A stretch of 64,000 bases of DNA from Echinarachnius parma (Eukaryota > Echinodermata > Echinoidea > Clypeasteroida > Echinarachniidae): NCBI GenBank assembly GCA_037951105.1, contig JBAMJV010003770.1, positions 1 through 64,000 of the forward strand, in the 5' to 3' direction. The notes beneath the pieces are model-generated. The model was not told the DNA's origin, did not search any database, and saw nothing but the letters and a program-made list of their open reading frames with translations. The translations under genes were made by a program, and so were the position numbers. Below are positions 12,626 to 25,129 of this stretch, one piece after another. The number at the start of each line of letters is the position of its first letter. The stretch's first letter is position 1.

Positions 12626-14480
12626 TTTGTATAGATCATTATTTTCCTTTTTCTTACTATGCTATCTATATCAACTTGTTCCTTACTAGATTTTCCTATA
12701 CCCATAGAGTTAATACAGGGCCCACCAGGTTCCCGTGGGCAATGGGTTAACCATGTAGGTCCTTAGTAAAAAAAAGAAAACAAATCTTCCTTAGGAGGAG
12801 AATTACATTTTCTGTTATAAGTAGCTGAAGCACCAAATTTATTTTTCTCTTTAAACGATGAAATATCTGAACATTAATCAACATTCATGAAAACTTGCAG
12901 TAAAATGAATTTGTGTACTTTTGCCTTTTAAAAAGCAGTTCTGTCATACTTTGTTTGAATTGGGGTGTGAAATATACAATACATCTGTTCAGTGACTCCA
13001 ATATGGCAAAGTGCTCTTGTAAAAAGCAAAAAAATTAATGTGTGATGGATAAAATCACTTATATTTCTTGTAGAAATAAGATTCTGTTTATTATACTATA
13101 ATATCTAACATCAGCTTCTGAGTGAAACAAATATGCTTCATTTTGTATACCGGACATCGAAAGATGAGAACTAATTGTCATCAGAGAGTTACATTGAACC
13201 CTGGGTTATTTTAATCGGTAGATTATCGAGAATGATGCCATATGACATGATTTAATTTTAACCCAGAGTTAAATTGAACCCACTGAGAATTAGACCAAAA
13301 AGTTTACAAACTTTTTTGTCTGTTTTAATCGCTTTATTAAAGCTTGAAGTCTACATGAACATCTGTATGTTTTGAACTCTTTTGCCAGCACAGTGTCACA
13401 GTAATAGCAATTTTGTATCAAAATTAACTAAAAAGAAATTATATCAGAAGTGAGCTAGTCTCTCTATTTAATTCAGAATGTTTACGATCTAACATTCTTA
13501 CTCTGCTTATGAGTAATTGAAGTATATCATTTAAAACAATTAACAGAAGATTTGTTCTTTTTACGATTTTTTGATATTTTATTCCCAACAAAAATGTAAT
13601 TTCTACATTGCCAGCTTACTTGATTAATGTACATATTTTGTGGAAAACATGCGAGAAGTATGCTGTTTAATTTCCCCCCAATTTTAATATTTCATGGGAT
13701 TCTTCAATAACCCAGCTTTTCAATCATTTTACAATCTACTTCTAATGATTATTCTTGAGTTGTGTTCTAGACAGGAAAGTGTAAATAATGTATATAATGG
13801 TGGTAGGATTATGATTTTCTTGTACAGTGTTCTTGCTTTTATCGTACCATTGCCTATATGTGCCCTTCATTATATGTAGACAAATGTGTGCAAAATACAT
13901 GTAGGAGCACAATGCGTTAACGCAAAGTTCTTCTGGCTGAAATATTCCTGTTTGGCATATATATCACTGAGCAATAACCAGTGATTATTTTAGTAAAGTA
14001 GTTCAATTCATGAAATCAAACGGGTCACTACGCAATGAAATAGACCACTTACAATGTAGATCACTAGAGTGTTTAATGTGCCGGACTAGATCTAGCTTGG
14101 CGAACATGCACAAATAAAAAATTGTTACAATATTTTTGGTGGGTTTCTCGTGAAAGAATATTTTTAGGGATAGGTAGTAATGTGCATTTTTGTACGTATA
14201 AAAAGACCCAATGGTAATATAGCATAACAGTTTCGTGAATTATTATTTCAAGCAGACGAGAGCATACTAAGCTAACCATTTTGATTTACTTGTCTTGTCC
14301 AACTTGGACAAAATCATAAATTACAGCACTTTAATTTACTGGCAATGATAATACAAATAAGTTTGTATCGCGTGTGTGTTTCCTTGATCACTGTCGATGT
14401 CTTCCATTTGACTACCTTGTTCGTTACTCAATACCTGTATCAAAAGCGGTAAACGTTGACTGTAATATTTCACAAACCTA
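12626..14480. other. Gene-free A/T-rich DNA
   Basis: No recognisable coding, RNA or repeat structure. It may include a long alternative 3' UTR of the transporter. Confidence 0.5.
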
Positions 14481-14630
14481 AGCCCCCGTTGCAGAAAGAG
14501 ATACAATCTATTGTAAGTCAGATCATGCGTTGTTAATGCACAAATCTGATTGGTTGAAACGGGCAAATTGTCCGACTTACAATTAATTGCAACTTACAAT
14601 CGATTGTATCTCTTCCTGCAACGGGGCCCT
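14481..14630. mobile_element. Short palindromic MITE-like element, copy 2
   Basis: Same family as 9993-10157. The inverted repeats here extend outward to GCCCCCGTTGCAGAAAGAG and, on the right, CTCTTCCTGCAACGGGGCC. The interior (AATCTGATTGGTTGAAACG) is shared with copy 1. Confidence 0.82.
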
Positions 14631-15877
14631 AGTCTGCAGATTTAGCAGATTTTCACCAATGACCGTTCACGTTGTACATATTTGAGCCCCATTATGATTC
14701 CATAATATACAATGTATAGTTATACTGCAGAGGTGAAATTTGTGATAAAATGCAGTTTCAATTTCATTACCTCGTTGCCCGCAGACAATAAAACCTGATA
14801 TAAATGCTGTGATTCACTGGCATGCTTTGCAGTGCACTCATGTTACAAAAAACACTAGCCATTTTGTATTGAAATATGGAGCATATGATATTATATTGTG
14901 ATATTCATGATTTCCAAGCACAAATGTATTAACCAAAAAATTACTAGCTTTTTTGCCTCAAAAGGTGTATATATTCTGTCATCATATTCAGGGTTTTCTA
15001 TCTTGTTATTACAAGACCAGAAACATATTGTTCATTCTTCAATTTGATGTGCATATATCCACAAGTCATGTGTTTAGATTACATAGATTGGCAATGTTTC
15101 CATTGCTGAAATAATGTGGAGCATGCGTTATCGTTATAACTTCAGTTAAACATTGCGATTGTGCAAATATTTCTGATCCTACCAAATTCTATTAAAAGAC
15201 CATACTTCATTGTTCCTTAAGTACCAAAGATGAAAAATCTCTAGCTAGTGCATGGAGGTATACGTTTCTGTGACACGAAGCAATTCTATCCAGAATGATG
15301 CAATACTTTATACCCCGACTGCTATATATTTTCATCATAATAATCATAATGTGCTATAATACTACATTATGATAAAAATACATTCATTCTCATATCATCG
15401 TCATGATATTCCTTCCAAAGTTTTGCTTCTGAAAATGGGAAATATATATAATCATCCACAGTGTGCTCATGATTACCTTCACGAAGTTAACTACTGGTAA
15501 AGTGAACTTCATCTTGTATGTGTGATACTCAATATTTTACTTTGTTGTCACTTGAAAATGTAAGTGTTTCCTATGAATATATTAATCACAAAGTAACACT
15601 TACTGCTGTGATAGTGGTGCTACAGTCACATTGTGTTAATATTGGTATATATATTAATATGCTGTTTCAACTTGAGTTGAACAGCTACTATGTACATAGT
15701 CATGTGTAAATAAATCGGTGACTAAAATTGTCGCTTTGAAAGAGCAATTTAAGTTGTGAGTTGTGGTTATTACAATTTTTTGTATTGGATGCAATAGCCG
15801 TTTTCTAGCTAGTACAATGTAATGTGGTTGATTTGGTTGTCAGTTGGTTGATCATGATTATGTTGTCTTGCGATTTG
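14631..15877. other. Gene-free A/T-rich DNA
   Basis: I see no gene or repeat family here. AT-rich runs such as ATATATTAATATG occur near 15650. Confidence 0.45.
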
Positions 15878-18800
15878 CGGTGATTGTTGCTGGTTAGTGG
15901 TGGGCTGTTGATGTTTCTGTTGTTTATTGATGTTGATGATGGGATTGTTGCTGGTTAGTGGTGGGCTGTTGATGTGTCTGTTGTTTATTGATGTTGATGA
16001 TGTGATTGTTGCTGGTTAGTGGTGGGCTGTTGATGTTTCTGTTGTTCATTGGTGTTGATGATGTGATTGTTGCTGGTTAGTGGTGGGCTGTTGATGTTTA
16101 TGTTGTTTATTGATGTTGATGATGTGGTTGTTGCTGGTTAGTGGTGGGCTGTTGATGGTTCTGTTGTTTATTGATGTTGATGATGTGGTTGTTGCTGGTT
16201 AGTGGTGGGCTGTTGATGTATCTGTTGTTTATTGATGTTGATGATGTGGTTGTTGTTGGTAAGTGGTGGGCTGTTGATGTATCTGTTGTTTATTGATGTT
16301 GATGATGTGATTGTTGCTGGTTAGTGATGGGCTGTTGATGTATCTGTTGTGTATTGATGTTGATGATGTGGTTGTTGCTGGTTAGTGGTGGGCTGTTGAT
16401 GTATCTGTTGTTTATTGATGTTGATGATGGGGTTGTTGCTGGTAAGTGGTGGGCTGTTGATGTATCTGTTGTTTATTGATGTTGATGATGGGGTTGTTGC
16501 TGGTAAGTGGTGGGCTGTTGATGTTTCTGTTGTTTATTGATGTTGATGATGTGGTTGTTGCTGGTTAGTGATGGGCTGTTGATGTATCTGTTGTGTATTG
16601 ATGTTGATGATGTGATTGGTGCTAGTTAGTGGTGGGCTGTTGATGTTTCTGTTGTTTATTGATGTTGATGATGTGGTTGTTGCTGGTAAGTGGTGGGCTG
16701 TTGATGTTTCTGTTTATGTGATTGTTGCTGGTTAGTGGTGGGCTGTTGATGTTTATGTTGTTTATTGATGTTGATGATGTGATTGTTGCTGGTTAGTGGT
16801 GGGCTGTTGATGTTTCTGTTGTTTATTGATGTTGATGATGTGATTGGTGCTAGTTAGTGGTGGGCTGTTGATGTTTCTGTTGTTTATTGATGTTGATGAT
16901 GTGGTTGTTGCTGGTAAGTGGTGGGCTGTTGATGTTTCTGTTTATGTGATTGTTGCTGGTTAGTGGTGGGCTGTTGATGTTTATGTTGTTTATTGATGTT
17001 GATGATGTGATTGGTGCTAGTTAGTGGTGGGCTGTTGATGTTTCTGTTGTTTATTGATGTTGATGATGTGGTTGTTGCTGGTAAGTGGTGGGCTGTTGAT
17101 GTTTCTGTTTATGTGATTGTTGCTGGTTAGTGGTGGGCTGTTGATGTTTCTGTTGTTTATTGATGTTGATGATGGGATTGTTGCTGGTTAGTGGTGGGCT
17201 GTTGATGTATCTGTTGTTTATTGATGTTGATGATGTGGTTGTTGCTGGTAAGTGGTGGGCTGTTGATGTATATGTTGTGTATTGATGTTGATGATGTGGT
17301 TGTTGCTGGTTAGTGGTGGGCTGTTGATGTATCTGTTGTTCATTGGTGTTGATGATGTGGTTGTTGCTGGTTAGTGGTGGGCTGTTGATGTATCTGTTGT
17401 TTATTGATGTTGATGATGTGATTGTTGCTGGTTAGTGGTGGGCTGTTGATGTATCTGTTGTGTATTGATGTTGATGATGGGATTGTTGCTGGTTAGTGGT
17501 GGGCTGTTGATGTATCTGTTGTGTATTGATGTTGATGATGTGATTGTTGCTGGTTAGTGGTGGGCTGTTGATGTTTCTGTTTATGGGATTGTTGCTGGTT
17601 AGTGGTGGGCTGTTGATGTATCTGTTGTTTATTGATGTTGATGATGTGATTGTTGCTGGTTAGTGGTGGGCTGTTGATGTATCTGTTGTTCATTGGTGTT
17701 GATGATGTGATTGTTGCTGGTTAGTGGTGGGCTGTTGATGTATCTGTTGTTTATTGATGTTGATGATGTGGTTGTTGCTGGTTAGTGGTGGGCTGTTGAT
17801 GTATCTGTTGTTTATTGATGTTGATGATGTGATTGTTGCTGGTTAGTGGTGGGCTGTTGATGTATCTGTTGTGTATTGATGTTGATGATGGGATTGTTGC
17901 TGGTTAGTGGTGGGCTGTTGATGTATCTGTTGTGTATTGATGTTGATGATGGGATTGTTGCTGGTTAGTGGTGGGCTGTTGATGTATCTGTTGTGTATTG
18001 ATGTTGATGATGTGGTTGTTGCTGGTAAGTGGTGGGCTGTTGATGTTTCTGTTTATGTGATTGTTGCTGGTTAGTGGTGGGCTGTTGATGTATCTGTTGT
18101 TTATTGATGTTGATGATGGGATTGTTGCTGGTTAGTGGTGGGCTGTTGATGTATCTGTTGTGTATTGATGTTGATGATGGGATTGTTGCTGGTTAGTGGT
18201 GGGCTGTTGATGTATCTGTTGTTCATTGGTGTTGATGATGGGATTGTTGCTGGTTAGTGGTGGGCTGTTGATGTATCTGTTGTGTATTGATGTTGATGAT
18301 GGGATTGTTGCTGGTTAGTGGTGGGCTGTTGATGTTTCTGTTGTTCATTGGTGTTGATGATGGGATTGTTGCTGGTTAGTGGTGGGCTGTTGATGTTTCT
18401 GTTGTTTATTGATGTTGATGATGTGGTTGTTGCTGGTTAGTGGTGGGCTGTTGATGTATCTGTTGTTTATTGATGTTGATGATGGGATTGTTGCTGGTTA
18501 GTGGTGGGCTGTTGATGTGTCTGTTGTGTATTGATGTTGATGATGTGATTGTTGCTGGTTAGTGGTGGGCTGTTGATGTATCTGTTGTTCATTGGTGTTG
18601 ATGATGTGATTGTTGCTGGTTAGTGGTGGGCTGTTGATGTATCTGTTGTTTATTGATGTTGATGATGTGGTTGTTGCTGGTTAGTGGTGGGCTGTTGATG
18701 TTTCTGTTGTTTATTGATGTTGATGATGTGGTTGTTGCTGGTTAGTGGTGGGCTGTTGATGTATCTGTTGTTTATTGATGTTGATGATGGGATTGTTGCT

Positions 18801-19500
18801 GGTTAGTGGTGGGCTGTTGATGTGTCTGTTGTTTATTGATGTTGATGATGTGATTGTTGCTGGTTAGTGGTGGGCTGTTGATGTATCTGTTGTTCATTGG
18901 TGTTGATGATGTGATTGTTGCTGGTTAGTGGTGGGCTGTTGATGTATCTGTTGTTTATTGATGTTGATGATGTGGTTGTTGCTGGTTAGTGGTGGGCTGT
19001 TGATGTATCTGTTGTTTATTGATGTTGATGATGTGGTTGTTGCTGGTTAGTGGTGGGCTGTTGATGTTTCTGTTGTTTATTGATGTTGATGATGGGATTG
19101 TTGGTGGTAAGTGGTGGGCTGTTGATGTTTCTGTTGTTTATTGATGTTGATGTGATTGTTGCTGGTAAGTGGTGGGCTGTTGATGTTTCTGTTGTTTATT
19201 GATGTTGATGATGTGGTTGTTGCTGGTAAGTTGTGGGCTGTTGATGTTTATGTTGTTTATTGATGTTGATGATGTGGTTGTTGCTGGTTAGTGGTGGGCT
19301 GTTGATGTTTATGTTGTTTATTGATGTTGATGATGTGGTTGTTGCTGGTTAGTGGTGGGCTGTTGATGTATCTGTTGTTTATTGATGTTGATGATGGGAT
19401 TGTTGCTGGTTAGTGGTGGGATGTTGATGTTTCTGTTGTTTATTGATGTTGATGATGTGATTGTTGCTAGTTAGTGGTGGGCTGTTGATGTATATGTTTG
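15878..19500. repeat. Minisatellite of about 61 bp, roughly 60 copies
   Basis: Unit of 61 bp running ...TTGTTGCTGGTTAGTGGTGG then GCTGTTGATGTATCTGTTG then TTTATTGATGTTGATGATG. Units vary at fixed sites (GTTAG/GTAAG, TTTCTG/TATCTG, TTTATT/TGTATT/TTCATTGG, GTGA/GGGA/GTGG). At least five shortened units of about 45 bp lack 16 bp (near 16711, 16931, 17107, 17577 and 18044). The strand is very poor in C. A period of 61 shifts frame each unit, so the array does not encode a repeat protein. Confidence 0.95.
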
Positions 19501-19890
19501 TTAGTGCAGTTGATAATATTGTTGGTTAATTCTGCTGTTATGTTATGGCAGTTAATGGTGTGATTATTGGTTAGTGGCCGTGGTGGTCAGTTGGTGTTTC
19601 TCAGTTATATTATCGCAGTTGATCGTGTGATTGTTGTTGGTTAGTGGTTGTTAGTTGGTGTTTCTGTTGTTGTTTATTGATGTTGATGATGGGATTGTTG
19701 CTGGTTAGTGGTGGGATGATGATATTTATACTGTTGTTTATTGATGTTTATGATGTGATTGTTGATGGTTAGTTCATGAGTCTGTTGTTGTTTATTGATG
19801 TTGGTTAGGTGGGGTCAGTTGGTGTTTCTGTGTTATGTTATTGCAGTTGATGGTGTTATAAATTGTTGTTGGTTACTGGTGGGTTGTCTC
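19501..19890. repeat. Degenerate edge of the minisatellite
   Basis: Diverged units (GTTGGTTAGTGG..., TTGATGTTGATGATGGGATTG) interleaved with non-repeat sequence, as expected of an older array margin. Confidence 0.7.
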
Positions 19891-20129
19891 TTGCTTGTGT
19901 GAACCCTCTTAGTACTAGTACATGTATATCGTCGGGGGAGAGTATGGAACCCCAACCCTAGAGTTTATACCTAACCCTGTTATATTCCCAGCAATTAGCC
20001 ATAATCCTAAACCTCTGAAATCAAATTGTCATAGTACATGAAATGGGTGTAGCTACAAGCGACAATTTATTAGCTAGGATAGGGTAATGCTAGACCGAAA
20101 AATCAGTCTCTATTCCGACGGTGTACCGC

Positions 20130-20575
20130 TCCATTTATGGTAGTATAAGACCAAATGTTTCTAATTAGGGATACTTTGTTGACATGTGCAAAGAGTGACG
20201 AATGTTTTGAGGAAAGGGTTATAAAATGTGTACGTTCGTGATCTGATGTGTCCACTAGTAATGTGTGAAATGGATGTTATATATATATGGCAGAGAAGTG
20301 AGCGAAAATGCAAAGTGATATTCGCCGAAACGCCGACTCATTGCACCGGCTTTGTACACAGTTGTAACTTTCCATCGGATAATTACAAATTCGAACACTT
20401 CAATGGTAAATATATTTATTTACGTAATGGAAATTCGATTTAAAAAAAAGCATGTTCCATGCTTATATTGGTAAGACGAATACAACAAGGTATGAGAGAA
20501 CCACGAGTAAGTTTTGTGGATTATTTGGACAATGTTATTATACTAGATCCCTTTAAAGAAAAGCCCATGTAGAGT
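20130..20575 (+). repeat. Dispersed repeat family R, copy 1
   Basis: Shares TGGATGTTATAT, CATGTTCCATGCTT, CAAGGTATGAGAGAACCA and TTGGACAATGTTA...CTAGATCCCTTTA with copies at 41361-41625, 48030-48160 and 54000-54150. Not coding. Confidence 0.65.
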
Positions 20576-20693
20576 TAGTTATTTCTGACTAGGGTAAAGC
20601 CACTGAGAGGTCAGTGGGTACAACATGTATGTTTACGCCCCACCAGAGAAACTAAATGCAAAATCAATAAATCTAATCAATGAATAGGGCTGA

Positions 20694-21815
20694 CAGGGGC
20701 GTCGATCCGTTTTTGCGATTGGGGGGGCGAAATTTGAAAATTTTTCCAGAGTGACCACTGAGAGAGCTAAAAGCCCCACATTGGCATGCCCGGAAGTTTT
20801 ATTATGCGCTCAATGAAAGTGTCTTGATGGCTCGAAGACCTGACTTTAGGGGGCAACCACATTTGGGGACAATAATGGGGGTCCAGGGGGCGGAGCCCCC
20901 GGAAGCTTTTAGATTTCAGACATGTGCAACTCCTATCATGGGTGTTAAAATTGTATAAAATAGTGAACCTACTCGTAACGTATTTTTAAAGGCGAAGCGA
21001 GGAAAAGATTGAGCCTTGCATGAGATGGATTCACGTGATCCTGTATACTGTAGAGCCATCGATATAGTCTAGGGCATTGGGCTCCCATACACCTAAGCAA
21101 GGGCGTCAACAACTTCTCAAAAGTGGAGGAGAGACATTGCGAGGAAGCGAAGCGACCGAGCGGGGGAGGGTGTGGGAGGGGGTGTCCCCCTCCCACAGTA
21201 GGGAGCTTTTGTATTTTTGGGCGTGAAATTGTGCGATTTGGTGCACACCTGAGACAGAAATTTCACGTAATATGAAGTATATAAGTATGGAACCAAACAT
21301 ACATAATGACAAAGGGAGGGGGACAATCTCCTCTACTTTCAAATGTGGGGGGACATAATATTCCAATTTGATTTGCGTTCAGCGCATATATATTGACCGA
21401 ATTGACTGAAAGATATATTTCAGATTATTATTTTCTGTGACGGTGTGCTATCTATAGATGAGGGTTTAATAAACTTCGTTTGAGGTGTGCGTTTGAGAAA
21501 TTACACTGCCCAACACATTTCGAAAGGTGAGTTCCCGCAACCAAAATGAAACTTGCAATATGAGAAACTGTATGCGCGCGAAGCGCGCGGCAAAAAAGAG
21601 ATTTACAGTCCTTTTCAAACTAAAAAACGGCTATTTTGAAGATTAATTATTGATAAATGTGTCTTTCCCCTCTTTGGCATTATATCACTCGATTTTTTTC
21701 TTCCTCATTTTCGGAATTATTGGGGGGGCGAAATGATATGTTCGCCCCCAATATTTTCATTGGGGGGGGGGGGGCGACCGCCCCCCCCCCTGCCCCCCCA
21801 GGATCGACGCCCCTG
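20694..21815. mobile_element. Non-autonomous hAT-like element with 8-bp TSD
   Basis: Terminal inverted repeats CAGGGGCGTCGATCC and GGATCGACGCCCCTG, flanked by the direct 8-bp duplication AGGGCTGA (20686-20693 and 21816-21823). CAGGG ends and 8-bp duplications are hallmarks of hAT elements. The 1122-bp interior has no transposase. It holds a GGGAGGGGGTGTCCCCCTCC/AGGGAGCTTTTG segment recurring at about 47460 and 63050. Confidence 0.88.
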
Positions 21816-21942
21816 AGGGCTGATAATTACTTTCTGTATCCAGTGTTCAATATTACCCCCTCGTGTTTCAGAGCAAATCTCCCCCTTCCAGTAGGTAAGT
21901 TGTAAAACGCCAGCATTATAACTTAATCACCACATTCATCTA

Positions 21943-24057
21943 ACTAGAAGGCCGACAAAGTCAGCATACCCACGCCTCCCATTAGCCCTGTTCTACCCCT
22001 TCGTCGGCCTCAACCCTGTTTTGCTTACCGATGCATCCTAAAAACATAGTGATCAACCGTTGAACAGAACGAGTGTATGAACTGTATGTTTATCTTAAGC
22101 GTATAAGTTTAAATTGCATGTAAATTGTCCACTTGAGAGGATCATCACCATTGTTCTGGTCATTGGGCCAGGATGTGTGCATTAATGCCATTAATTATTA
22201 TTTTGCGACTGCAACTGGCGAACTGCAGTGAGATGGGGCTTACGCAGTAAGCCCCTTGACTTGCAGGGGTGATATACACTAAGTTTGCGATCACCGCGCG
22301 CGGGGCGCTCGTTGTTTTGTTTCTTCGAAGATGGCCGACATTGGAGCTCAGGCCCTGGACGCGCGTTTCCGTTTTACACCCTGGCCTAGGCAATTTCACC
22401 AAAGGGTGCCTATAGAATGAGTGTATTGATCTAATCATCTAACTATATAAGCCTATAGTCCCTAGGCCTAGATCGTCGTGGTCCTAGTCCTCATCGAGAT
22501 CGACCACCACCTGGCTCGCCCTTGGCTTGGCCTTGGACTTGTCATTAGTAGCGAGATCGATATCACAGAGTCAGTCAGTGTTGCCAGTGAAAAAAATACA
22601 ATTATGCTAGAGGAGCAGCGAAAATTCTGCTAAATCGGCTAAAATTGTGCCAAACCCTCTTTTGTAGCCGAGAGTAATTTTTTAGACCGAGACCAGGAAA
22701 TTTTCAGGCCTAGACCAGGACCCATTGTTTGAGAAAAATCCTGTACGCGGGGGGGGGGGGGGGGGGGGTAGTCGTAGAAAATTTTGGAAGCCGAGACCAG
22801 GTCCTGTCGCAAACTTTCGAGGCCTAGACCAGGACCGATTGGTTGGGAAAATCCTGTGTAAGCGGGGGGGGGGGGGGGGGGGTAGTCGTAGAATTTTTTT
22901 CAATTAAGGCAGCCGAGGCTAGGGCTGATCGCCGATTTTGAGACCAAGACCAGGTCCAGTCCCACATTTTTGAGGCAAGACCAGGATTTTTACACAAATT
23001 CAGAGGCCAAGACCAGGAACTTCCAAAAAAATTCCCGTCCAGAACATTGGTGATGATTGTCGAGACCTTTTTTTTTTCTTCAAATTCTGCCAGAATTATG
23101 CTAAAAAGAGTCAAATTATGCCAGAATTTTGCAAAAAAAGGCCAAATTATGCCAGGCATAATGCCAGATGCTAAAAGGGTCTAAATTATGCCAGAAAGCA
23201 TAATTATGCCAGATCTGGCAACGTTGCTGAGAGTTGATGCACAGACGTACGTTGTATCGCATACAGCAGGCTAACCAGCGCGTTTTAGGCACGATTTGGT
23301 GAAAATGCCTAGGCCAGGGTGTAGGCCGCTTGCTTGCGGCGCGGCAGCCCCATGGCGAGGCAGTGTACAAAATTATTGACAATGAGACTGCACACTGTTT
23401 TACTTTTGTATAATCAATCCATTTTCCCCTATTTTCCTGATTCTAACCAGTCTAGATGTATTCAATATGTAAAAATGAACATCTGTTCATCTTCACATTA
23501 GTGTCGGGTCAATAATAATTATTAAATAAATAAATGTATTTTTCGGAAACTTACCAATTTCTTGGCGCTTCAAAGTTCAGATCAGCGTGTTGCAATTCAA
23601 TTCCGTTCCGTATTAATTAACCCGGAATCGAAAGTACCGTATACCATAACATATGGTACCGTGCGCGCGATCGCGATGCACACCTGGACTAAACTTGTTA
23701 GTTGCTGCTCGATTGGATTCAGCGAGGTTACCGTACCGCGCCTATAACGTGCAGATATTATTTAGGCACACACGTGCATTAAATACATACTCAAACTTCA
23801 AGGTTCCACAGAATTTGCAGGGGTCAACCAATCATCACCAAAATCTAATCGATTCTTCCATGTCACTATCCAAACATTCCCTGAAAATTTGGTGCAAATC
23901 CGTTCACCCGTTCTCTAGTTATCTTGTACACAAACAAACAAAAAAAAAAAAAAAAAACAGACAAACAAACAAACAACAAACAAACAAACAAACAAACAAA
24001 CAAACAAACATACGGAACCCTTTACATAACCCCCTGCCGATTTCATCGGCGTGGGTA
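21943..24057 (-). mobile_element. Helentron-like non-autonomous element 1 (reverse orientation)
   Basis: The 5' end (right side) is the complement of TACCCACGCC and the 3' end (left side) the complement of CTAGT. The 10-bp 5' terminus recurs inverted 24 nt before the CTAGT end, an asymmetric inverted-repeat arrangement described for Helitron2/Helentron elements. No target duplication is seen; insertion is between two equal bases (A|A, i.e. T|T on the element strand). From the 5' end it contains a (TTTG)n tract, a conserved 900-bp body, TGGCATAAT repeats, two blocks of about 120 bp with poly-G/poly-C, and a 285-bp 3' unit. No Rep/helicase is encoded. Confidence 0.75.
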
Positions 24058-24784
24058 ATTAGATGAATAGACTTGCGGTTCTGGGCGCCCGTTCTGTGCC
24101 CATGAAACCACGCTAATAGTAATACATGGTATTGGGCGCGAATACCACGAATTTGGGCGCGAAATTTAGGAAGTTGACAGAGGAAACGTATAATATCTAT
24201 AGTAAGTACAGGCCTTTGTTGGACTAAGGCTTAGCAAACAACAGATGGTCTTATTTAGAACCAACGAGGGTTAGTATGGTTTCATCAATATAAGCTCGGG
24301 TCTATAGATGAATTAAAATTACAAGTTCAAACTAACCTACATTTTGCGTACGTTTGTGTGAATTGTATGTGTGAGTATGTTTGTGCACTCAGGATTCAGC
24401 GTTGTAAATGCACAACGTATCTGCAAATAAATGTATACATTGAACATAATTATATATTGTAAACAGGAATATGTATATCATGTATACATAATTAAAACAC
24501 AATGACTGAACATAATTTTCGTTATAATTTATTTTTATTTAAACGAGAAAAACACACGCACATGTATAAATTTACAAAAGGAAATGAAAAAGACAAAATA
24601 TAACAACAACAAATGTCGTATCAAGTGAAATAATTCAATATTCCGACATAATACCCACATCAAATGGAAAAGAAGAGAATGAAATTGGAATTTCGAATCT
24701 GTTTTTGCTGATCGATTGAAAGCTAGAGAGAATTCAAAAATACATGTAGGCCTACTCAATATTGTTTTAGTTCATATGTATTGT
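24058..24784. other. A/T-rich spacer
   Basis: No gene seen. It separates element 1 from the inverted, related element 2. Confidence 0.5.
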
Positions 24785-25129
24785 TAAAGGGGTAGTTCAG
24801 TTTTGGTATAGAGGGCGCTGCACGAAATAATTTTTTTGTGAGGTAATGAAAAACTGAGTGTAAAATTTGAAAGAGAAAACAATTCTAATGGCAGAATCAA
24901 CTTTAATTGATCAAAATCGGTTCAGAAACGGCTGGAATATCAATAAATATATCCGATCGGAATAAATCTGGGGCCCAGATTAATTTTATTCGATGATTTC
25001 TAAACAAAATTGTAAAAATGCTTACACTTTTTCGAAAATGTTCAAAAGAGGGTTTTAAATATTTGTTGATGATCTCTCTATTTAATCATTATTAAAAATT
25101 AAAAAACATCACAATAAGTCATGCATAAT
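24785..25129 (+). repeat. Dispersed repeat family Q, copy 1
   Basis: Begins TTAAAGGGGTAGTTCAGTTT and continues with AGAGGGCGCTGC and GATCAAAATCGGTTCAGAA. Other copies are at 41035-41360 (reverse), 59185-59480 and 61190-61690. Its right part is contiguous with the sequence at 31391 once element 2 is removed. Confidence 0.75.

Noticed and set aside
15878..19500. CRISPR-like look of regular repeats
   Set aside because: There are no unique spacers; the whole unit repeats head to tail, and the genome is a metazoan one.
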